Position numbers and translations under genes: made by a program. Of a stretch of 64,000 nucleotides of DNA, positions 55,001-64,000 are shown piece by piece; the stretch's first letter is position 1, and every line of letters starts with the position of its first letter. Location of the stretch: the NCBI GenBank assembly GCA_943735955.1, contig OX030965.1, positions 6,471,503 through 6,535,502 of the forward strand, in the 5' to 3' direction. The DNA is from Piscicola geometra (Eukaryota; Annelida; Clitellata; Hirudinida; Piscicolidae). A model generated the notes under the pieces. The model worked only from the letters and a program-made list of their open reading frames with translations. It searched no databases and was not told the origin of the DNA.

Positions 55001-58000
55001 GTCATCATCATCATCAGGATTACCTCTTGCTCCGATTGCTCGAGGCCTTTCATGTTGTTACCAACCTCCTTCAGATCGTCTTCTAGCTCGGTGATCTTTC
55101 TGCGGTTGCAATTAAATTCTATTTCCATTTCAAGTTGCATAAAATGCAGTTTCATTTAAACTATGATTTAAATATAAACTAATGCTTAATTAATTTTAAT
55201 TTACTTAATTAATGAAATCATAATATAATATAAACTGATTTTAATTTTTTCATAGCTTTGTTGTAAAACAAGCGTAATTTGTTTAACGCATAACTATACG
55301 TATTCTAGTCTATTTGCAGTTTACTTGTGACGCAAACGACCTGAGTAATGACGTAATTGCGCCTTTAAAAACGTCCTAATGTATTTTTGGGAGGTAAGGA
55401 TGATAAATTGCCTACGATGAAAAGACAGATAGCTTTAAATGAAAAAAATGTTTCAAGATAATCATAAATTTTAATCAGCTCTGTAGTGCAGTCTGAGAAT
55501 ATGTCTAGAAAAACAAAATAAGTTGGATAAAAACTATGGAACAAAGAATCTTACAAATAACGCAATAATGACTTGGAAAACAACAACTCTGATGTCAAAA
55601 TGTTTGCCGAAATTGTTTGTGTGCCTAAAGCTTTGGTGTTTGTGAGTTCATCCAAAAACGAATTTTGTTTTTTTTTCAAGTCAAATGTTTTAATAACTTA
55701 TGGGATGAATTTAATAATTAAAACTTTAAATTAAAAATTTTTATAACTTATTTATTTGATTCTTTGATTTTTTTCTTTTTTTATGATTCTGATATCCCGT
55801 ATAAATAAAAAAACTTTTTTGAGGCTGTGGTTATTAATAGGCAAAATGTCAACTCAGCTTTGAAAGAAGGCGCTAGATTAATGAGCTAGATTAAATAATT
55901 GGAAAAACAAAGAATAAATTTTCAATTCTTGATATATAAAAAGAAAAGAAAAAAAAATCATTCAGTAAAAGAAAAAAATTGAAAAACAATTTATTCAAAT
56001 AAATATGAAAAAATAGACACATGAAATAATCAAGTGAAAATGCATAAACGAAAAAAATGTCAACATAGGTGAAAAAAAACTTCAAAATGTCTACTTACGA
56101 CTCCGAAGCGTCAAGTCTGCTTTCAAATCCTTCAAGGGTTTGCTCAGCAATCGCCAGCTTTCTGGCAGCCTGAAGAAGATTTGTAGAAAATATATCAAAA
56201 TTGAATAATTTTTTTTTGAATTCATAAAAAGAAAATAAATATTTAAAATATTTGAAAAGTTACTTCATCGAGTCTGTTGCCGGCATCTTCTGCGATGTAC
56301 TTCGCCTCCTTGAGTTGTTCTTCCAAGAAAGAGATTCTCTCGTCGTTGGCAAGACTGTTGCTTTCAAGCGCCTTCCTGTTTCTGTTTATGTTTTAAGAAA
56401 ATGTGAGATTTTTGAACAATTTAAAACTTTGAATTTGATTAATTTCCTTCATAACTTAAAATCTCTCCTCGCATTTATTTAACAAACACCCAATCTATCA
56501 AAACATTCTTAGTCCAGTCTAATCACATATTAAACACTCAATCTTTTGGTTTTTAATTTTTTAAGTAAAATATTTATTCATCTTTTTACCAAAATTTCAA
56601 CTATGTATTTTTTCCACCCATTCCCTCTATGCTTCAAACAAAAACATCCACCTACCCATCAAGCAACCCATTTTCTCCCTCCTCTTACTTCTCGCTGTCT
56701 TCCGCGTGTCCCGATGCGTCTTCCAGCTTCTCTGAAGTGATCGCCAGTCTTGAAGCGGTCTGTTCGTAGTCGACCTCCAACAACTGAATCCTTCTCGTCA
56801 GCGCTCCAACGTCCGACTCGGCCTGGTTGGTTGGATGAATGGATGGATGGGCAGATGGTAGGTGGGTGGATGGGTGGAGGAATGATGTGATGAAGCATGA
56901 AATATCTAGCTAGGAGAATTGCATGGCTGAACAAAAAAAATATTGATGTACAGATATAATAAGCATAAAGATATAATAGAGATTCAGTGAAAAACAAGCG
57001 TTATTCTTTTGACGAAATGCGTTAGAGGCTTACGTTTCCGAGTTGCTTCTCGGACGTTTCGAGCTTGGTGATCGCCTCGGCCAGCTGTGTCTGCGAGTCG
57101 TCCAAGTCTCCTTCGAGCTGTTGGATTTGCCTCTGCAGGTTCTGAATCTCTTCGTCTTGCTGGCAGAAGTTTTAAAAGAGTGGTTTTAAGGAAAAGAGTG
57201 GTAGTTTGTGGGAGAGGGTGGAGAGAAATTATAACGATTGAAATTTTTGTAGCGTAAAAGTGACATGTGAATTTACAGCCTTTTAGTTTGAGGGCTTTTT
57301 ATTGAAGTAAGAGGATGGTTTTAAGGGCAAAATCTTTTATTTTTAGAATAAATTAGGCTTTTCAAAGTTCACGAAAGTCTGAATGAAACACACGTGAACG
57401 TAAATTTATTTGTAGAGAATGCAATAGGGCGGGAAAGTGTTTACAGAGTTGCAAGATAGGGTTAAAGGATGGAGGCTGTAATAGAATGTGGTGGATTTAT
57501 GGTAGTTATATAGTGGATTTATGATGCTCTTATGGAGTGCATTAGTTTAGTTTGGTTATTTAGAATTTAGCCTAGTAGACATTATTTTTTTTTTATAATG
57601 ACGGGAACAAATGTTATGGAAAGCTAAATATTAATAATAGTATAAAACGGATGGTAAAAAATTATCATAATACGAAACTAAAAAAACATTGTTCATAAAA
57701 CATTGAAAAAACATTGAATTTAATAATTAACGTTATAAAAATGTATTGTTGATTTAAAAACATGTTTTCAAAAACAATACTTCTTAATTGGTCTGTTAGT
57801 AGCCAAATTAGTCGTTTCAGTGTAATACGGAAAAAAAATCTTTAAATTCACCAAGCAACTTTCGTTATTACAAAATAAAACACAAATATTAATAAAAGCT
57901 TCAAAATTTGGAATTGGTGGTGCTTGTAGTTGAATGCGGGAGGAGTTGGATGAAGCAGTGGTAGTTTTTTGAAGACAGAAAAATGTTAGAATGGTTTTAT

Positions 58001-59039
58001 GGATTGAGTTTGAAACTAATTGAGGTTTAAACTATTTGGCTTTGATAACATACGAATTATAACTAATGTTTCTAGGTGGTTAATTCATTAGTATATAAGA
58101 ATATATTTTCTAGATAATTTCACAACATGGCTAGACTCGCATGACTTTACGTGCTTAATGTTTTTAATGTAACGTTTGAATGGGCTTAACCTCTTTAAAA
58201 ATCCTTCATTGTATTGTAGTTTAGTGTATTCTAATTTTTTGTTTTGTGTTTTTAATTCAGTTTTACTGTGTATTTTTGTAATGTATTTTACTTTTTTTTA
58301 CTGTGTTTTTATCACGTTGTTCACTTAATTTTACTCTATTACCTTGTATTTTGTTTTATTTTTGCTCATTTTCTTCTGTTTATTTTTATTAATATTGATT
58401 AGTATACATTTTCAGAATGAAATTATAATTTGTGAAAAATAAAATACTTAAAAGAATATTAAATTTTGAATTAGTTTTTCAAGCGTTCTAAAGTTATTTA
58501 CTATTTGCTTAGTTATAAATATTTATTTTAAAAGACTATTTATTCATATATTCTTTAAATAGGTTAATTCCACCTCTGCAGAAGAGCTGTAAATGTTTAT
58601 ATATTCATTGAAATCTCAAAGTAAAGCACTTGAACAAAAGCATAAAAGTACGCAAAGCACCCGCATCAACGCCTCCAAGTGCCTCTCTTTATTATTCTCT
58701 CTTCACACGAATAACTTCTTTATCTTTAAATCTACATTCCAGTTCTTTCGCCAGCAAGCTGCGGCCAGCTGATTTTATTTTCTTCATTTCATAAAAATTT
58801 TAGCTTTCATAAGAAAATTTTTCAAAATTTTAAATTTTTAAAACATCAAAAAATAGCTGCATGAAACTTTTAAAATATAATTTATTGATTTCATTCTTCC
58901 GCACACGAACTTTTTCGTTGATCGATTTCTGTTCAGCCACCATTCCCTCCAGCTTCCCAGCTCTCACCAGGGCCTGGTCCTTTTCCGTCTTCATCACCTG
59001 CATCTTCTTCTTGATTGCGTCCATTGTGTTGTTCGCCAT
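53701..59039 (-). CDS. TPM: tropomyosin, complete, nine exons
   Basis: Coiled-coil protein that runs along actin filaments and regulates myosin access. Minus-strand exons in order: 59039-58911, 57159-57034, 56822-56689, 56381-56264, 56169-56099, 55099-55024, 54777-54715, 54264-54195, 53783-53701. They join in frame to 289 codons. From the second Met (MDAIKKKMQ) the protein is exactly 284 residues, the canonical long form. Junctions fall after residues 38, 80, 125, 164, 188, 213, 234 and 257, the same as in vertebrate tropomyosin genes. Family peptides include [83 protein letters not shown] and the end [12 protein letters not shown]. An extra in-frame MANNT precedes the usual start. No alternative exon 1b, 6b or 9 was seen. 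The C-terminal half resembles molluscan tropomyosin most, from memory. Confidence 0.97.
54510..54581. repeat. 18-bp tandem repeat in tropomyosin intron 7
   Basis: Four to five copies of ATAAAAACAGGTCAAAAT in tandem. Confidence 0.85.
54894..55016. repeat. (CAT)n microsatellite abutting a tropomyosin splice donor
   Basis: About 40 CAT/ATC triplets with a few GTC interruptions. On the coding (minus) strand it begins a few nucleotides inside intron 6, right after the donor GTAATC. Long poly-Ser, poly-His and poly-Met frames are artefacts of it. Confidence 0.95.
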
Positions 59040-60202
59040 TTTGGAAGATTTTTTTTAGCTGATGAATGAAACTAAAATCGAATTTCGCAGTTGTCCGAAA
59101 GATTTTCTGATGAGATGATGCTGTCTTGGACTCTGATGAAGATTAAATGCTGTTTAAGAAGATGTAGTTTAAAGAAATAGGATATCTAAGGTCAAAAAGA
59201 AGATAAAGTTTAAAAAATAATAAGGTTTGAAACACAAAAATACACAATTAAACAAACGTTATTTAAATTTGTGAAATAATCCAAGTTTAAAGGGCAATAA
59301 ACGAACTAGCCGAGGCTTAAAACACAGCAAAACGTCGAGACTTGAAAGCCCTACTAGCACTAGCGATAATCTTGCTGCTCTAGTGTGCTCTTTACTTCTT
59401 CCGAGGCATTGCTGTTGCTTTACATTCAGGCTATTCATACTTGAGGCATACTTTCATCTAACGAGTGAAAGCCTTTACTAACTGGCTTGCGTATGAAAGC
59501 TTCGAGATGCTTTCAAACACATATAATAGTATATGTAGATTCCTATGTTTATTTCACCTTGGTGTATGAATGTTTATTTGTATAACCACGCCAATACTTT
59601 CTATTAGGTTTTATTTCATCATAGTATCTTATATTGTATTATCATATATCCAACGGACCTGTTGTTAACTTATTGCATACGTAAACCAAATAAGAAAATC
59701 AAAAATTATTAAATTTGAAACATTAAATTTATAAAAAAATAAAGAAAAATAATACGGCAAAAAAAATATTTCTATAAGCCTAAAATCTTTCTTTTATGAG
59801 AAAAGTAATTTTTAGTGTCTTGACAATGTTTTTGATCAATGGAATCTAAAAAAAAAAGTTAAAATGTTTTAAAAATTAATAATAATGATAAACACATAAT
59901 AATGACAACGGCAAAGTGAATGTTATGAATGGTAGTCATTTGGGATAATTATTATGTATCTTGTAGAAATACATTATGTTTTACTTCATTTCTTCTATCA
60001 TTCGACTTTTCACCATTACTTTTATCTTTTTTCACTTTTTTATTTGTATTTATTTGTTTTTTCTGACTAGCGGATAATAAAGGTGAACACTGAGCTTGTA
60101 ACAGTAATATATAGCGAGTAGTAATTACTGCAGTTACTTTTCTTGTTATCACACTGTACTTGTTTTTATCGCTGTAATTTCTTAGTTTTGTTATTATTGA
60201 TA
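59040..60202. other. tropomyosin 5' flank
   Basis: Contains the 5' UTR and promoter side of tropomyosin (minus strand). A GC-richer patch at about 59310-59520 with repeated GAAAGC words is the likeliest upstream exon or promoter. A possible 5' UTR acceptor (TTCATCAG) lies about 20 nt before the ATG. Confidence 0.35.
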
Positions 60203-60528
<326 letters not shown>

Positions 60529-63500
60529 AAAACTTTTACTTATTATATTTCTAATACTTTATCAAATTAGAGAAAACTGCATGAAAGCTTCTAGAAATAG
60601 GATGACAATATGTCTTGTTTAAATACTTAATGTGATGGAATTTATCTTGTTTTTTTAAAAAGTTTCTAACGTTTGTATTTAAAAAATGTAAACTAGTTCA
60701 ATCTTAACTTTACACCATTGCACATAAATAGTGAAAATCACAATTTTAGTTTTAAAAGAATTTTCATGTGACATTCACACAAGCGATTCTTAATTCATAT
60801 GGTCTAAAAAAAGTTTACTTTTAAAAATCTTTATGATAATTTTTTTATATATAAATGTAAAAGCGAAAGAGACTGAAAGTTAAGAATTTTTACAGCCATA
60901 TATGAAACCGTTCTATGAATTGAGCTAATATGGAATTTTATGACGTAGCAAAACTTGAGCACTTTAATAATGGAAAAGCATAAAGTTCATACAAACAAAT
61001 TTACACAAATTTATTATTATTTTTGTCTTCAAAAGATATATTTTTATATATAAATATATTGTATTATTTAATTTTATTTTGTTGTTTCCAGTATTCATTC
61101 AAGTTATTTTCATACTTGTTTTAAAAAAATGTATTTATTTTAGAAATTTGAAAAACCACTTAAACTAGAATTTATTTATTTTTTGTAGAGTTGCTGGCCT
61201 TTGAAGAAGAGTGTTTGTGGATTGTTTCCATCTAAAATCTTTACATGTCTTGATAGGTTTGAAACGAAGCAATTGAATGCGAAAATAATCTGAGAAAAAA
61301 ATTATGTATTTATAGATTCATTTTTTCAATTTATATAAATTCAAATTTTTCACTTTCATCACAAAACACCAAAAAATATTCAAAAGAACAAACTGGAAAA
61401 AATAAACTATAGGTTGGATAGTAAAAGTGAAGGTTGGACATGGAAAGTGTTTTAAGCTTTAAAATATTTTTTTTACATTTAGCTACGATTTTAAACCTTA
61501 TACTGTTATGCTCTTTTAAAGTTCACTTTTTTATATGGTTCGAGATGTAGAACTTGTAGATTTATCAAACTATTTCATTGGTTTTGCGATTCACAAATAT
61601 AAATAAATTCAATGAAGTTAAAAAATCTAAATTAAAAAAAAGATTTTTGCTTGTGAACTTTACAATATAAAGGTCAAAAGTATTTTCAGTTATCGACCTT
61701 TAATCATTATTTAAATGTATAAAATTGATCAAGTGTATTTTGATTTTAATTTACCAATGTGAACCCTTGTTATTATTATTCTTAAAAATGGAAAAACGTT
61801 AAAAAAACAATTTTTTTCCTTGAAACTAACAAAAACTGTTATTTCAAAAGGAAGCGCGTTTATGAGTAAGGGATGCCAACTTGAACTGTTTAGATCTAAA
61901 TCGAGATTAAAATAGAGTTTTTAAAATATAACATTATATAAATGTCTTGAACGACAAAATTTAAAGTTTTTTTACTAGCTCTTTTGATACTATTTCAAAT
62001 AAAAAAAATCGAAAAAATTATAACATATTTATTAAACTTTTCAAAATTAAATATGCTCAAAATGTTTAAAAGATTCTTTTTAAAGGCCTAATCTCTAAAC
62101 CATATATCATATACCTCTCAAAAAGTTTTTTTATAGAAATAAATGTAATCTTATTTGAGTTTCAAGTTTTATAATTTTTTACAGTTGATAGTTCAATTAC
62201 ATTTTAACTTTCTTTTCGAAATCCAGAAATCTTTTCATATTATAGTGACATATGAAAGTTTTCACAGAATTTCCAAAATTATTGTTTTTCTACTAAAAAA
62301 TTTTCATTAAAAATTTTCAACTATTTTTTGAAGCACTGAATCTTGCCAAACAAATCCAGGCGGATTAAACAGTTGGTAATTAGGTTTTCTTCAGTGATGT
62401 GCTGTGGTAGATCTTGGAGTCAGCAGCACATTCTTTTGTTCAAAAATTCTTTGCTTGAGTTTTAACTGACAATAAGTTATGTCCATAGTCTCTGAATTCA
62501 ATTCGAACATCTCAATTATTAGAATTGGGTTTTTTTCTTCAAAAGAAGTTTCTTATATATAACATTTTTAATATTTAAAATATTCTGCTGAATTTAAGTT
62601 TTAGTTTTTGAAAACAAAAAAATTGTTAACAAAGTTGTAAAAATTAATTTTTTAAAATGTGAATCTTAAGTTTTTTATAGTTTATAATTTTATATAAACA
62701 ATTGAAAATAAAAAATCATGGAATTATATGAAATGATTTTCAAAAGGAATTTAAAAGCTTTGAGAGGAAATGTTTCGAATTAGCGTTTAGTTTGAAGCAA
62801 ATACAAATACAAATACTTTTTTTTCTAAAAGCATAAAAATAATTAGAAATTATTAACCAAAAAACATATATATAAATATTCCGGCATTTAATCAAATTAA
62901 TCAAACCTTTCATTCTCCGTTATTATTCCTTTTATTTGCTCATTCATCTTTAGAAAACGTGGCTTTACTTCAGTGCACTTTTATCAATTAACCTCCATTT
63001 GTTCTTTTGTTATGTTCAACTTTTGCTAATTATTATATTTTCTTTTAAGTTTTAATAATCTTAAGACTCTTTCATTATTTTTACTCCAGTATCCGATCTT
63101 CAACGTCTCTCTCTTATCACCTACTATTTGCATGTTTTTTTTCACTTAGTTTTTCTTTTTTTGCTGTCTCTACTGCCAGGGTTCCTTGCCAATATAACTC
63201 ATCTTTCTTTTTACACATGTCCTAATTATTTCTATTTGTATCTCTTTCTTTTTGTCACTAAAACTTTTTTATACATTCTCGGTAATCATGTTCTGTATTT
63301 TTTTCTACCAGACTTTTGAAAAAATCGCCGTTTAGCTCTTTTGAAGGAAAGATATCGTGTTGTTTAAAGACCACAAATCTATTTTATTAAATGCCAAGTA
63401 AAAATATTGAAAATCATACATATCTTTGGAATAAAATAAAGTAAAACCGAGCTGAAATAACACAATTCAATGAAATACTTGAAAGAAATGAGATTGAACG

Positions 63501-64000
63501 GAATGAAACGAAGCGAGCCTCAAGATTAGAGATCAAGAATAGTTCGCTTAAAATTAGTTTTAAAAGCTTTTATAATAAAACTGCTAAAAGCACATTGTGA
63601 GTGAAATGTAGACTAAAACAAGAGCATTTATATTTTCTTCTTCTCATTTTCATAAATTGGTTTTTATTTGCATTTGCCTGGAATATACATCTTTTGAAAT
63701 TGAAAAACTGAAAAGTGCTTTATAGGAAAACCAAAACACAAAAGAGAACACATAGGTTTAATATTTAATTTAACATTTAAAATGTGAATATTTCTAGTTT
63801 TCAATGACCGCATATTTATCATGCGTATATAACAAATTGTTAATATTTTCATATTTCCAATTTTACGGTTCGTTATTTTGAGATATTGTTTTCAAAAAAA
63901 CTTTTTTCCCCATTTTTTTCACATTTTTTTAAACAGGTTTATAAATTCTTTTGATAAGTAATAATTGAATTTTTCTAATCAATGATTTTCAGTTATAACA
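60529..64000. other. AT-rich DNA, no gene recognised
   Basis: No exon, RNA gene or mobile element identified. Short open frames here have no coding character. Confidence 0.5.

Noticed and set aside
54780..55155. Poly-Ser, poly-His and poly-Met frames
   Set aside because: They are the CAT repeat next to tropomyosin exon 6; the real coding part is only 55024-55099 on the minus strand.
58640..58775. GC-richer patch in tropomyosin intron 1 as an alternative first exon
   Set aside because: No frame gives a tropomyosin-like peptide; ATGs are quickly followed by stops.

Overview
This window is nuclear DNA of a bilaterian animal. It is AT-rich, carries spliced genes with GT-AG introns, and is full of microsatellites and minisatellites. 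The tropomyosin and kinesin-3 proteins read by eye as protostome. The C-terminal half of the tropomyosin looks most like mollusc or other lophotrochozoan tropomyosins, so a spiralian is my best guess, but I cannot name the species.

Layout, left to right: (1) the 3' end of a Hox4/Deformed-type gene (589-1163, +); (2) about 17 kb of mostly non-coding DNA holding a convincing miR-10/miR-993-family precursor hairpin (5028-5106) and simple repeats; (3) a two-exon Hox1/labial gene (18347-21750, +) with a very long low-complexity N-terminus; (4) a possible terminal exon of a small unidentified gene (22743-22822, -); (5) a minisatellite and a SoxB-type gene (26511-31496, +) with an unusually long N-terminal region; (6) a complete kinesin-3 (UNC-104/KIF1-type) gene of about 46 exons (33407-50577, +), one intron of which holds a decayed hAT transposon with intact ends and an exact 8-bp target duplication (46826-48417); (7) a complete nine-exon tropomyosin gene (53701-59039, -), convergent with the kinesin; (8) about 5 kb at the right end with only a long trinucleotide repeat.

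The most interesting region is the left third. Hox4 and Hox1 are consecutive recognisable genes, on the same strand and in the usual posterior-to-anterior order, but no Hox2 or Hox3 lies between them. The miRNA hairpin remains where the missing genes would be, which suggests a Hox cluster that lost members but kept its embedded microRNA.

Exon boundaries were set by hand from splice sites, reading-frame continuity and remembered family sequences. The motor, FHA and PH parts of the kinesin and the whole tropomyosin are solid. The acidic exon around 41558 and the linker exon at 46197 in the kinesin are less certain. No tRNA, rRNA, CRISPR or bacterial-type feature was seen.
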